13,169 bases of DNA from CAYJWS01 sp964373925 (GCA_964373925.1 CAYJWS010000033.1:1-13169), one strand, 5' to 3'; shown: positions 5,202-12,782, counted from the first letter of the stretch. Notes: generated by a model not told the origin, from the sequence alone. A program made the numbers and translations.

Positions 5202-6053
5202 TCTAAGACCTCCCCTGCCCATCCTCGTAAGAAGAAGTAAAATTGATATCGCCGCCATTATTACCCCCGCGCTTACGAGTATGGGGAATCGAATACCAAA
5301 AAATTCTGGCGTCTCGTCAATGCGAAATTGTTCCATGATAATCCTGACAAGGGAATAAAAAACGAGGTAAAGTAATACGATAGAGCCGGTTTGTTGCTTG
5401 AAGTGAGATCCTTCGACTCGCTCCGCTCGCTCAGGATGACGATTTTTCTTGATTTTGTAAATATGCAAGGATAATAAAATTATAAAAACTAACAAGTTCA
5501 AAATAGACTCATACAAAAACGTAGGATGGAAAAATTCATATTTTAAAAATGCGCTGCCTCTATAAAATGCGTCAATGGGAATACCCCACGGAAGGCTTGT
5601 CGGCCTTCCAAAAAGCTCTTGATTAAAATAGTTGCCCCATCTTCCAATTGCCTGCCCCAAGGCAAGCGGAACAACCAAAATATCCGCCCACATCCAAAAG
5701 GATTGCTTTTTTCTTTTTGTATAATAATAGAGGGTGATAATCCCTCCTAAAATCGCCCCGTGAATGGCAAGGCCTCCTTTCCATACTTGAAAAATTTCTA
5801 AAGGATATTGGGAATAGTACGAAGGAAAAAGAAGCACAGCGTATATTCTCGCTCCGAGAATTGAAAAAATTACAAGATAAAAGACAAGGTCATAAATATT
5901 GTCTTTGGAAAAACCATAATGCTTCGCGAGCTTAACCGCTATAAAAATCCCTATAAATATCGCGATAACCATCAACAGCCCATACCAGTGGATCTTAAAA
6001 AAACCTATTTCGAAAAGAATAGACTGGGGGTGAAATGTGTGGAGGAAATTCAT
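5190..6053 (-). CDS. lgt: Prolipoprotein diacylglyceryl transferase
   Basis: Encodes 287 aa. Lgt moves a diacylglyceryl group from phosphatidylglycerol to the lipobox cysteine of prolipoproteins, the first step of lipoprotein maturation, in the cytoplasmic membrane. Recognisable parts are the N-terminal IHWYGLLMVIA helix (21-31), HGAILGG (98-104) with the conserved His, the Lgt signature GRWGNYFNQE (137-146) with its essential Arg, HPTFLYES (176-183) and EQFRIDETPEFFG (241-253). Seven or so hydrophobic helices are visible. Residues about 204-218 (RHPERAERVEGSH) are hydrophilic and encoded by a palindromic repeat inserted in frame between two helices. The Gly/Arg-rich tail (MGRGGLRNVR) may also be acquired sequence. 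The gene starts 16 nt after the four-helix-bundle gene, without a Shine-Dalgarno, and is probably transcribed from ppsA. Confidence 0.93.
   Translation of the reverse strand: MNFLHTFHPQSILFEIGFFKIHWYGLLMVIAIFIGIFIAVKLAKHYGFSKDNIYDLVFYLVIFSILGARIYAVLLFPSYYSQYPLEIFQVWKGGLAIHGAILGGIITLYYYTKRKKQSFWMWADILVVPLALGQAIGRWGNYFNQELFGRPTSLPWGIPIDAFYRGSAFLKYEFFHPTFLYESILNLLVFIILLSLHIYKIKKNRHPERAERVEGSHFKQQTGSIVLLYLVFYSLVRIIMEQFRIDETPEFFGIRFPILVSAGVIMAAISILLLLTRMGRGGLRNVR
5408..5440. repeat. Palindromic repeat inserted in frame inside lgt
   Basis: ATCCT (5408-5412) and AGGAT (5433-5437) flank a GC-rich core (TCGACTCGCTCCGCTCGCTC, 5413-5432) with internal GCTC/GAGC symmetry. The pattern ATCCTTCGA...TCAGGATGAC is a common interspersed-repeat type in bacterial genomes. 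Read through lgt it gives the hydrophilic peptide HPERAERVEGS. The local GC content contrasts sharply with the AT-rich coding sequence on both sides. Confidence 0.7.
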
Positions 6054-6066
6054 TGATGAGAATAAC

Positions 6067-6086
6067 GAATCATGAATTATGAATCA
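6067..6086 (+). repeat. Left inverted repeat of the four-helix-bundle cassette
   Basis: GAATCATGAATTATGAATCA is the exact reverse complement of 6452-6471. It contains the stop codon (6070-6072) and the last codons of the enclosed gene. Confidence 0.85.
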
Positions 6087-6459
6087 TGGTTTTTGACACC
6101 TTAATGAGTCCATTAATAATTTTATGAACGGTCACGGATTGTTGGGCTATTTCCTGAAATTCTTTTTTATCAATATATGATACGTCTTTGGCTATTAAAA
6201 TTTGATTCTGAAGCTCAGTAACCGATCCTTGGGCAATAGAATAAAATTGAATTTTTTCTTTATATGATTGCCTACTGAATCCTTCAGCAATATTTGATGT
6301 TATAGATATGGCACATCGTCGTATCTGACTCGTTAATCCAAAAATCTCTTCCTTGGGAAAAGCTTTTGTTGTTTTATAAATCATAAGAACAAGCTTATGC
6401 CCCTCTTTCCATGCATTAAGATCAGTAAAAGATTTTATCTTGCTTGATTCTTGATTCAT
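6070..6459 (-). CDS. Four-helix-bundle protein, 23S rRNA intervening-sequence family
   Basis: Encodes 129 aa. The sequence matches the S23/IVS-encoded family: DLNAWKEGHKLVLMIYKTTK near the start, then FPKEEIFGLTSQIRRCAISI, the hallmark SNIAEGFSR, and further amphipathic helices to the end. Members form pentameric four-helix bundles. They were first found inside intervening sequences of 23S rRNA genes but are common as free-standing genes; their molecular role is not settled. Here the gene lies between ppsA (24-nt gap) and lgt (16-nt gap). It is exactly bounded by 20-bp inverted repeats, one providing the start codon (6457-6459), the other the stop codon and last residues (MIHNS). That suggests the ORF travels as a cassette. 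There is no Shine-Dalgarno and no promoter of its own. Family call secure, mobility inferred. Confidence 0.88.
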   Translation of the reverse strand: MNQESSKIKSFTDLNAWKEGHKLVLMIYKTTKAFPKEEIFGLTSQIRRCAISITSNIAEGFSRQSYKEKIQFYSIAQGSVTELQNQILIAKDVSYIDKKEFQEIAQQSVTVHKIINGLIKVSKTMIHNS

Positions 6460-6471
6460 AATTCATGATTC
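6452..6471 (-). repeat. Right inverted repeat of the four-helix-bundle cassette
   Basis: TGATTCATAATTCATGATTC, exact reverse complement of 6067-6086. It lies 12 nt from the ppsA stop codon and includes the ATG of the enclosed gene (6457-6459). Confidence 0.85.
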
Positions 6472-6483
6472 ATAACCAGCAAC

Positions 6484-8874
6484 CTACCTCCTCCCCAGCC
6501 TCCCCTCCATCTTCTTGATACTTATCATTGTTTTAATAACCGAGTCGGGATTAAGCGATATGGAGTCAATTCCCTGCGCGACAAGAAAGGTCGCGAAGTC
6601 GGGAAAATCGGATGGGGCTTGCCCGCAGATGCCAATTTTTCTTTTATTCTTTTTCGCGCCGGTAATAACTCGGGTAATAAAATCTTTGACCGCTTTATTT
6701 CTCTCGTCATAGACATGAGACACCACCTCGGAGTCTCGGTCCACGCCCAAGGTAAGCTGGGTAAGATCGTTGGACCCTATGGAGAACCCGTCAAAAATCT
6801 TTGAAAATTCATCAACTAAAAGCACGTTTGAGGGAATCTCGCACATCACATATACCTCAAGTCCGTCTTTTCCGCGCTTCAAGCCATTTTTTTCCATGAT
6901 TTCTATAACATTTTTTCCCTCTTGTATGGTCCGGCAAAACGGAATCATCACTTTTACGTTTGTAAGCCCCATAACTTCACGAACTTTTTTCATAGCCCTG
7001 CATTCAAGCTCAAATGCCGGCTTGAACTTTTCATCATAATAGCGCGATGCTCCGCGCCAGCCGATCATGGGGTTGTCTTCTTCCGGCTCAAATTCTTTTC
7101 CGCCGATGAGGTTGGCGTATTCGTTGGTTTTAAAGTCGGAAAACCGTACAATGACATCCTTGGGGTAAAACGCGGCGCCGATCATGGCTATTCCCTCGGC
7201 TAGCTCATCAACGTAAAAATCAACTTTATTCTTATAGCCTCGGGTAAGCAGGTCAATATGGCGCTTCACTTTCTTATTTTTAATTTCATTATAATGTATA
7301 AGCGCCATGGGATGGATTTGGATATGGTCGTTGATGATAAATTCTTCCCGCGCGAGTCCCACGCCGTCGTTTGGTATGAAAGAGGTCTTAAAAGCGATAT
7401 CGGGGCTTCCGATATTAAGCATTATTTTTGTTTTTGGTTTTTTAAAATTATGGAGATTTGTTTTTTTGATGGTAAATTTAACTTTTCCATCATAGACAAA
7501 TCCTCTCTCTCCCTCGGCGCACGAAAGCGTGATAACCTGTCCTGTTGTAATTTTTGATGTCGCGATATTTGTTCCAACAATGCACGGGATTCCAAGCTCT
7601 CGCGAGATGATTGCCGCATGACAAGTTCTCCCCCCTCTGTTGGTGATAATACCGGAGGCGATTTTCATAATGGGCTCCCAGTCGGGATCGGTCATGTCGG
7701 TTATTAAAATCTCGCCTTTTTGGAACTGATTGATATGCTTGGCATCCATAATCACTCGGCTCTTGCCGGAGGCTATTCGCGCGCCAACAGGAGCGCCCGT
7801 GAGGATTTTTTTCGCCTTGCCCTGTAAGATGTAGTCTTCTAAAACGGAATAGTCGCGGCGCGACTGAACAGTTTCGGGGCGCGCCTGCACGATATAGAGC
7901 TTATTTTGCACTCCGTCTTTTGCCCATTCCATATCCATTGGCTTTTTATAATGGTCTTCAATAACGCATGCCCATTTCGCGAGCTTAAGTATTTCATTAT
8001 CCGACAAAACATATGAATTTCTCTCGCGATCGCTCGTGGGAATATTTATGGTCGGCTTTTTGCCCGTGCCGCCATACACCATTTTTATCCTTTTTGTTCC
8101 CATACGATTGCTGATAATCGGGCGATAGCCTTCTTTCAGCGTAGGCTTAAAAACATAAAATTCATCGGGGTTAACCGCACCCTGCACGATATTTTCTCCA
8201 AGCCCCCATGCGCCATTAATAAGCACTGCGTTTTTAAATCCTGTTTCCGTGTCAATGGAAAACATCACGCCCGAGCATGCCTTGTCGGATCGCACCATTT
8301 TTTGCACGCCAATAGAAAGTCCAATTTTAAAATGATCGAAATTTTTATCCTCGCGATATGAAATGGCGCGGTTGGTAAAAAGCGAAGCAAAACATTTTTT
8401 GCACGCAATCATTAAATCACTTTTTCCGCGAATATTCAGATAGGTATCCTGCTGTCCCGCAAAAGAAGCATCGGGGAGATCCTCCGCGGTCGCGGAAGAG
8501 CGCACCGCCACATCAACATTTTTTCCATATTCTTTCTGAAGGCGCTCATACGCCGTAGAAATTTCCGCGACAAGATCTGCCGGAAGCTCGGCCCCAAGTA
8601 TTGCCTGCCTCACTTTTTTTCCGCGCTCTTGGAGATTTTTCAAATCTTTTGTATTGAGATCCGAAAGAATCTGGCGGATCTGCTTTTTCACTCCGGTTGT
8701 TTGAATAAAATAAAAATAGGCGTACGCGGTAACCGCAAAACCGTTTGGCACATTCACGCCTTTTGGAGTGAGAAGACGGTACATCTCGCCCAAAGACGCG
8801 TTCTTCCCGCCGACTTTTGGTATATCCTTAATGCCAAGCCTATTAAACCACAAAATAAAAGGTTGTTTTTTCAT
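6484..8874 (-). CDS. ppsA: Phosphoenolpyruvate synthase (pyruvate, water dikinase)
   Basis: Encodes 796 aa, full length for PEP synthase. The enzyme makes PEP, AMP and phosphate from pyruvate, ATP and water, through a phosphohistidine. Residues 1-340 are the ATP-binding domain (KVGGKNASLGEM at 20-31, VRSSATAEDLPDASFAGQQD at 124-143, MEWAKDG...YIVQARPETV at 315-336). The swivelling histidine domain follows (about 370-440), with the catalytic His419 in GGRTCHAAIISRELGIP. The C-terminal TIM barrel binds pyruvate and ends with GICGQAPSD, whose Cys750 sits where the E. coli enzyme has its catalytic Cys. With pyruvate kinase next door, it gives the cell both directions of the pyruvate-PEP step. It has its own extended -10 promoter and no Shine-Dalgarno. 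All key residues are present. Confidence 0.95.
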   Translation of the reverse strand: MKKQPFILWFNRLGIKDIPKVGGKNASLGEMYRLLTPKGVNVPNGFAVTAYAYFYFIQTTGVKKQIRQILSDLNTKDLKNLQERGKKVRQAILGAELPADLVAEISTAYERLQKEYGKNVDVAVRSSATAEDLPDASFAGQQDTYLNIRGKSDLMIACKKCFASLFTNRAISYREDKNFDHFKIGLSIGVQKMVRSDKACSGVMFSIDTETGFKNAVLINGAWGLGENIVQGAVNPDEFYVFKPTLKEGYRPIISNRMGTKRIKMVYGGTGKKPTINIPTSDRERNSYVLSDNEILKLAKWACVIEDHYKKPMDMEWAKDGVQNKLYIVQARPETVQSRRDYSVLEDYILQGKAKKILTGAPVGARIASGKSRVIMDAKHINQFQKGEILITDMTDPDWEPIMKIASGIITNRGGRTCHAAIISRELGIPCIVGTNIATSKITTGQVITLSCAEGERGFVYDGKVKFTIKKTNLHNFKKPKTKIMLNIGSPDIAFKTSFIPNDGVGLAREEFIINDHIQIHPMALIHYNEIKNKKVKRHIDLLTRGYKNKVDFYVDELAEGIAMIGAAFYPKDVIVRFSDFKTNEYANLIGGKEFEPEEDNPMIGWRGASRYYDEKFKPAFELECRAMKKVREVMGLTNVKVMIPFCRTIQEGKNVIEIMEKNGLKRGKDGLEVYVMCEIPSNVLLVDEFSKIFDGFSIGSNDLTQLTLGVDRDSEVVSHVYDERNKAVKDFITRVITGAKKNKRKIGICGQAPSDFPDFATFLVAQGIDSISLNPDSVIKTMISIKKMEGRLGRR

Positions 8875-8902
8875 AACTAAAAATATTAGTTGTTATAAAC
8901 TT

Positions 8903-8911
8903 ATTATAACA
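8903..8911 (-). promoter_or_regulatory. Extended -10 promoter of ppsA
   Basis: TGTTATAAT on the minus strand: a perfect -10 (8903-8908) with a TGn extension (8909-8911). No good -35 is found at 16-18 nt. The start would be near 8896, giving a leader of about 20 nt. An AACTAA/TTAGTT hairpin directly precedes the ATG (8875-8891). Confidence 0.6.
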
Positions 8912-8940
8912 CAAAACTCCCCCGAACATGAAACTCATTT

Positions 8941-8974
8941 ATACTCTGCTCCGATATCAATCGGGGCAGAGTAT
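8941..8974. repeat. Strong 15-bp hairpin upstream of the ppsA promoter
   Basis: Bases 8941-8955 pair with 8960-8974 with one G-T wobble and a 4-nt loop. Its apex is a copy of the 14-nt core CCGAWANCWWTCGG (8951-8964). No T-run follows on the minus strand, so it is not a canonical pyk terminator, though it may impede read-through. Confidence 0.6.
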
Positions 8975-8990
8975 CTAAATATTAATTTTC

Positions 8991-9125
8991 ATTCCCCGTA
9001 GCTAACTTCCCCCTTGCCTACTCCGCCGAAGTAGCTTCGGCTACGAAGGCTAAACGTCCCCCGATAGCTTTCGGAGGACTACGGGGGATTCCCTTTCTCT
9101 TTCATCTCCCGATAACTATCGGGAG
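8991..9125. repeat. Palindrome cluster between pyk and ppsA
   Basis: An outer stem CCCCGTAG (8994-9001) / CTACGGGG (9079-9086) encloses the hairpin GCCGAAG-TAG-CTTCGGC (9025-9041) and a CCGA...TCGG hairpin (9061-9074). A separate clean hairpin follows, CTCCCGAT (9106-9113) / ATCGGGAG (9118-9125). The whole could fold as a branched structure, on DNA or RNA. No ORF is seen in 8881-9149. The hairpin nearest the pyk stop is followed by purine-rich sequence on the minus strand, so it is not a typical terminator. Confidence 0.6.
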
Positions 9126-9149
9126 TAATCAGCGGAAAGGATGTTTTAT

Positions 9150-10637
9150 TTACTCAATAGTATAAACACGAATAAGATTAGTCTCGCCCATATAACCAAA
9201 AGGGTGTCCCGCGCACAGAACCACTTTGTCGCCTTTTTTCGCGAGATGATGTTTTAAAATAATTTTTGTGGACTCGCGTATAAGTTTTGAGATAGACGAA
9301 ATAAGAGGCGAGGGATATGATTTTACGCCCCAGGTAAGGCAGAGCTGTCTTCGTGTTTTATCAAAAGGCGTAATGGGTATGATAGGAATGGAGGGCTTAT
9401 GCTTTGCTATATTTCGCGCGGTAAACCCCGAGGTTGTCGCGCATATAATGAGCGCGGCGCGCGCGTCTTTCGCGATATTTTGCACCGAGCGCGAAACCGC
9501 CTCGGTAACGGAATGAATCTCTTCTGAATACAGCTCATGGTTTCGAAATCCGTCAAAGTGCGCGGACTCTACCTCGTGCGCGACTTTTGCCATGACATGG
9601 ACTGACTTGACGGGATACTTTCCACTCGCGGTTTCGCCCGAAAGCATAATGGCGTCCGCGCCATCAAGTATCGCGTTTGCGACGTCAGAGATTTCCGCGC
9701 GAGTTGGTATGGAATTTTTAATCATGGAATCAAGCATGTGGGTTGCGACAATCACGGGCTTTCCATGGCGGTTGCATTTCTGAATAATTTCTTTTTGAAT
9801 CAGAGGCACCCGCTCCAAAGGGAACTCAATTCCCAGATCGCCTCGCGCGATCATGATGCCATCCGACGCTTCTAGAATAGCGTCAAAATTTTCAACTGCT
9901 TCTTTTCTTTCAATCTTCGCGATAATTCTTGTGTGCACGCCCGACCACTTGCCTTTACTTTCAGGCTTTCCTAAAAATTTTTGCTTTACTCCATTTTTTT
10001 TCTGAAATGTATAAATATATTTTCGAAGGCGAAAAATTTCGCGCGGTCCGCGCACAAAAGAAAGCGCAATAAAATCTACTCCTGTATGCACTCCGAATTC
10101 AATATCACGAATATCTTTTCTTGTAAGAACGGATGTTGTAAGACTTGAATCTGGAAAATTCACTCCCTTATGAGAACGGATAATACCCGAGGATTCCGCA
10201 ACGCACACTGCCATATTTTTTTTCAATCCTAAAACTCGAAACTGAATGGTGCCGTCTTCAATAAGAACACGATGGCCGATTTTCAAATCCTCTGAAAGAT
10301 TATTATGCTGTATGGGAACGTACTCCCCCGTGGAAGTGCTTACCCTCTTCTCGCTTTCTGGAAAAAAAATAATGTGAGCGTCTTTTTTGACCTCAATTCC
10401 TTCTTTAAGCTTGCCAATGCGAATTCTCGGTCCCTGAAGATCCTCGAGTATTGCAACAGGCCTTTTCATTTTTTTTTCAACTTTTCGAATACGCTCAATA
10501 AGCTTTGCGTGATATTCGTGAGTATTGTGCGAAAAGTTAAGGCGTGCGACATTCACCCCGTTTTTTATAAGCTCTGCTAATATGTCTTCTTTTTCCGATG
10601 AAGGGCCAATAGTCGCGACAATTTTTGTTTTCTTCAT
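9150..10637 (-). CDS. pyk: Pyruvate kinase
   Basis: Encodes 495 aa. It transfers phosphate from PEP to ADP, the last step of glycolysis. Residues 5-36 (KIVATIGPSS...NVARLNFSH) open the TIM barrel, which is interrupted by the B domain after EDLQGPRIRIG (65-75). The catalytic Lys241 and metal ligand Glu243 are in IIAKIE. IARGDLGIEFPLERVP (264-278) and the signature around MLSGETASGKYP (331-342) are intact. The C-terminal domain runs to GHPFGYMGETNLIRVYTIE. Between about residues 208 and 236 there is an unusual Lys/Gly-rich insertion (FQKKNGVKQKFLGKPESKGK) just before the catalytic strand. The ATG overlaps the stop of the preceding DUF4870-like gene (ATGA), so the two are translationally coupled. 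No Shine-Dalgarno stands out. Confidence 0.95.
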   Translation of the reverse strand: MKKTKIVATIGPSSEKEDILAELIKNGVNVARLNFSHNTHEYHAKLIERIRKVEKKMKRPVAILEDLQGPRIRIGKLKEGIEVKKDAHIIFFPESEKRVSTSTGEYVPIQHNNLSEDLKIGHRVLIEDGTIQFRVLGLKKNMAVCVAESSGIIRSHKGVNFPDSSLTTSVLTRKDIRDIEFGVHTGVDFIALSFVRGPREIFRLRKYIYTFQKKNGVKQKFLGKPESKGKWSGVHTRIIAKIERKEAVENFDAILEASDGIMIARGDLGIEFPLERVPLIQKEIIQKCNRHGKPVIVATHMLDSMIKNSIPTRAEISDVANAILDGADAIMLSGETASGKYPVKSVHVMAKVAHEVESAHFDGFRNHELYSEEIHSVTEAVSRSVQNIAKDARAALIICATTSGFTARNIAKHKPSIPIIPITPFDKTRRQLCLTWGVKSYPSPLISSISKLIRESTKIILKHHLAKKGDKVVLCAGHPFGYMGETNLIRVYTIE

Positions 10638-10948
10638 ACTCGTATCGTCTTATCCCACCACTCGCCTATAAACGGCACCTTCCACTCCTCGCCTTGAATC
10701 GCTTTAAAAAATCCAATAAACGCGCAAATAAAAGCCACAAGCCCTATAAGCCAGCCAATAAGCATTCCTATAATAGGAACAAATATGACGCATTCGCCAA
10801 CAAATATCAAGAGCCCCTGTTTGGCGTGGTTGTGTATGAATTTTTCTTTGCGCAGTATAAGCACTACAATACTCATAACCCACACATATCCCAAGGCGGC
10901 CCACACTTTGTCGTTGTCCGATATGCTTTCCTTCTTTACTTCTTCCAT
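10634..10948 (-). CDS. DUF4870-like small membrane protein
   Basis: Encodes 104 aa. A short acidic N-terminus (MEEVKKESISDNDK) precedes a hydrophobic helix (about 16-34), the characteristic loop RKEKFIHNHAKQGLLIF (about 33-49) and a second long hydrophobic region (about 50-82) that may form two helices. The His-Ala-Lys-Gln-Gly-Leu motif fits the DUF4870 family of small integral membrane proteins of unknown function. The last codon region (RV, then TGA 10634-10636) overlaps the pyk ATG, a tight coupling to a glycolytic gene that may be no more than operon packing. It has its own promoter and no Shine-Dalgarno. Confidence 0.7.
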   Translation of the reverse strand: MEEVKKESISDNDKVWAALGYVWVMSIVVLILRKEKFIHNHAKQGLLIFVGECVIFVPIIGMLIGWLIGLVAFICAFIGFFKAIQGEEWKVPFIGEWWDKTIRV

Positions 10949-10979
10949 ATGTATTTGAAATAATTATTAGGTTATTATA

Positions 10980-11007
10980 TTTATACCATAATTGTAATAA
11001 ATTTCAA
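10980..11007 (-). promoter_or_regulatory. Promoter of the DUF4870-pyk unit
   Basis: TTGAAA (11002-11007), a 16-nt spacer and TATAAA (10980-10985), with TGG before the -10 as an extended element. A second TATAAT lies a few bases downstream and is an alternative -10. The start would be near 10973, about 25 nt before the ATG. Confidence 0.55.
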
Positions 11008-11014
11008 CTGCAAT

Positions 11015-11050
11015 AAAAATCTCTCCCGAAAACTTTCGGGAGAGATTTTT
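11015..11050 (-). terminator. Terminator of the groESL operon
   Basis: A 16-bp perfect stem (11015-11030 with 11035-11050) has a 4-nt loop AACT and a GC-rich centre CTCTCCCGAA/TTCGGGAGAG. On the minus strand it ends GATTTTTATTG. It lies about 50 nt past the groEL stop. Because the stem also ends in T on the plus strand it could work in both directions. Its apex is a copy of the CCGAWANCWWTCGG core (11026-11039). Confidence 0.85.
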
Positions 11051-11097
11051 CTGTATATTCTCTAATATCTAGTATCTAATATCTTATATCTTTCACT

Positions 11098-12747
11098 CTA
11101 CATCATGCCCATTCCACCGCCCATGCCGCCGTGCCCGTGGTCATCATCTTTTTTTGGAATGTCAGTTACTGCCGCTTCGGTCGTCATGATAAGCGAAGCG
11201 ATAGATGACGCGTTTTCAAGCGCGGTTCGCGTAACCTTGAGAGGGTCAATAATTCCGGACTCAATCATATCGCACTTTTTCATCAAACTAAAATCATATC
11301 CGGAATTTGGATCGTTGATATCCTTAATTTCATTCACGATAAGAGAAATATCTTTCAGGCCGGCGTTCGCCGCAATCTGGCGCAGCGGCGCAACAAGCGC
11401 TTGCTGTACTATTCTCACGCCTACTTTTTCCTCGTCAGAGAGCCTGATTGCGTGCTCTTTCAAAAGCTCATTAAAGGCATTCGCAACCTTTACGAGTGCC
11501 GCGCCGCCGCCAGGAACAATGCCCTCTTCCACTGCCGCGCGCGTGGCATTGAGTGCGTCTTCTATTTTAAACTTCTTTTCTTTCATCTCGGTTTCGGTTG
11601 CCGCGCCCACTTTAATGACGCCGACTCCGCCTGAGAGCTTGGCAAGCCTCTCTTGAAGTTTCTCTTTGTCAAATTCGGATGTGGTAATATCCATTTCTTG
11701 CTTGATCTGCGCTACCCTGTCTGTGATTTTCTTTTCATCGCCTTTACCCTCGACAATGGTTGTGTGCTCTTTAGTTGAGATAACTTTATGAGCTTGTCCC
11801 AAGTGTTCAAGCTCGGTATGATCAAGCTTCAATCCCATCTCCTCGGAGATAACCTGACCTCCGGTGAGGACAGCTATATCTTGCAACATTTCTTTCCTGC
11901 GATCGCCAAATCCCGGAGCCTTCACGCCCAAGACATTGAACGTGCCTCGAATTTTATTGACAACAAACGTCGCCAAGGCCTCTCCCTCGATTTCATCTGC
12001 AATAATCACGATATCTTTTCTTCCGGACTGAACAACTTTTTCCAGCAATGGAAGAATGTCTGATACCGATGAAATTTTTTTATCAGTAATAAGAATGTAC
12101 GGATCGTTGAATTCCGCCTGCATCCGCTCTGGATTAGTAATCATATAAGCAGAAACATATCCCTTATCAAAACGCATTCCTTTGACAACTTCTTTTTCAA
12201 GCCCGAGTGTCTGCGACTCTTCAACGGTAATAACGCCGTCTTTACCTACCTCTTCCATAATCTCGGCAATAAGATTCCCCACCTTGTCATCAAGCGAAGC
12301 AATGGTCGCGACCTGCGCTATTTCTTTTTTGCTTTTGATTGCTTTGGTGATTTTCTTAAGGCCTTCCACGGCTACTTTTACTCCGACTTCCATTCCCTTT
12401 TTAAGGTTGATGGGGTCTGCTCCTGCCGCGACGTTTTTTAAGCCTTCTTCAACAAGCGCCTGCGCGAGCACCGTTGCCGTGGTAGTTCCATCGCCGGCGA
12501 CATCATTTGTTTTTTCGGCAACTTCCTTAATGAGCGAGGCTCCAATGTTTTCAAACTTGTCTTCAAGTTCTATATCTTTCGCAATCGTCACGCCGTCGTT
12601 TGTAATAGTCGGGCTTCCGTATCCCCGGTCCAAAACGACGTTTCTGCCTTTGGGGCCCAAGCTTACCCTCACGGCGTCTGCGAGCTTGTCTATTCCGCGC
12701 TTGAGCGCTGCGCGGGCATTTTCATTAAATAATATCTGCTTTGCCAT
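11098..12747 (-). CDS. groEL: Chaperonin GroEL (Hsp60, Cpn60)
   Basis: Encodes 549 aa, the usual GroEL length. It is the 14-subunit folding chamber that works with GroES by ATP cycles in the cytosol. MAKQILFNENAR opens the equatorial domain. VSLGPKGRNVVLD (28-40) and AGDGTTTATVLA (84-95) form the nucleotide site. The apical domain holds the substrate and GroES-binding face. AAVEEGIVPGGGAAL is the chaperonin signature, and the protein ends in the Gly-Met tail GGMGGGMGMM typical of group I chaperonins. It follows groES by 35 nt and shares its CIRCE-controlled promoter; no separate promoter or Shine-Dalgarno is seen in the gap. No anomaly. Confidence 0.98.
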   Translation of the reverse strand: MAKQILFNENARAALKRGIDKLADAVRVSLGPKGRNVVLDRGYGSPTITNDGVTIAKDIELEDKFENIGASLIKEVAEKTNDVAGDGTTTATVLAQALVEEGLKNVAAGADPINLKKGMEVGVKVAVEGLKKITKAIKSKKEIAQVATIASLDDKVGNLIAEIMEEVGKDGVITVEESQTLGLEKEVVKGMRFDKGYVSAYMITNPERMQAEFNDPYILITDKKISSVSDILPLLEKVVQSGRKDIVIIADEIEGEALATFVVNKIRGTFNVLGVKAPGFGDRRKEMLQDIAVLTGGQVISEEMGLKLDHTELEHLGQAHKVISTKEHTTIVEGKGDEKKITDRVAQIKQEMDITTSEFDKEKLQERLAKLSGGVGVIKVGAATETEMKEKKFKIEDALNATRAAVEEGIVPGGGAALVKVANAFNELLKEHAIRLSDEEKVGVRIVQQALVAPLRQIAANAGLKDISLIVNEIKDINDPNSGYDFSLMKKCDMIESGIIDPLKVTRTALENASSIASLIMTTEAAVTDIPKKDDDHGHGGMGGGMGMM

Positions 12748-12782
12748 AGAATTTTAAACTTTAAAATATTAATAATTAAAAT

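Noticed and set aside
5137..5358. Plus-strand reading frame across the lgt 3-prime end
   Set aside because: It crosses repeat sequence and is antisense to conserved Lgt residues.
6067..6471. An intervening sequence inside a 23S rRNA gene
   Set aside because: The protein family fits, but the flanks are ppsA and lgt; no rRNA sequence is present in the window.
9106..9125. Intrinsic terminator of pyk
   Set aside because: The hairpin is good, but the minus-strand sequence after it is purine-rich (ATGAAAGAGAAAGGG) with no T-run, so I list it only as a repeat.
11105..11656. Plus-strand reading frame (183 codons) opposite the groEL 3-prime end
   Set aside because: Mirror of the conserved groEL codons, no ribosome binding site and no recognisable domain.
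12182..12757. Long plus-strand reading frame (191 codons) opposite groEL
   Set aside because: It lies entirely antisense to groEL and has a Ser/Pro/Thr-rich low-complexity composition typical of shadow frames; no family motif or start signal.
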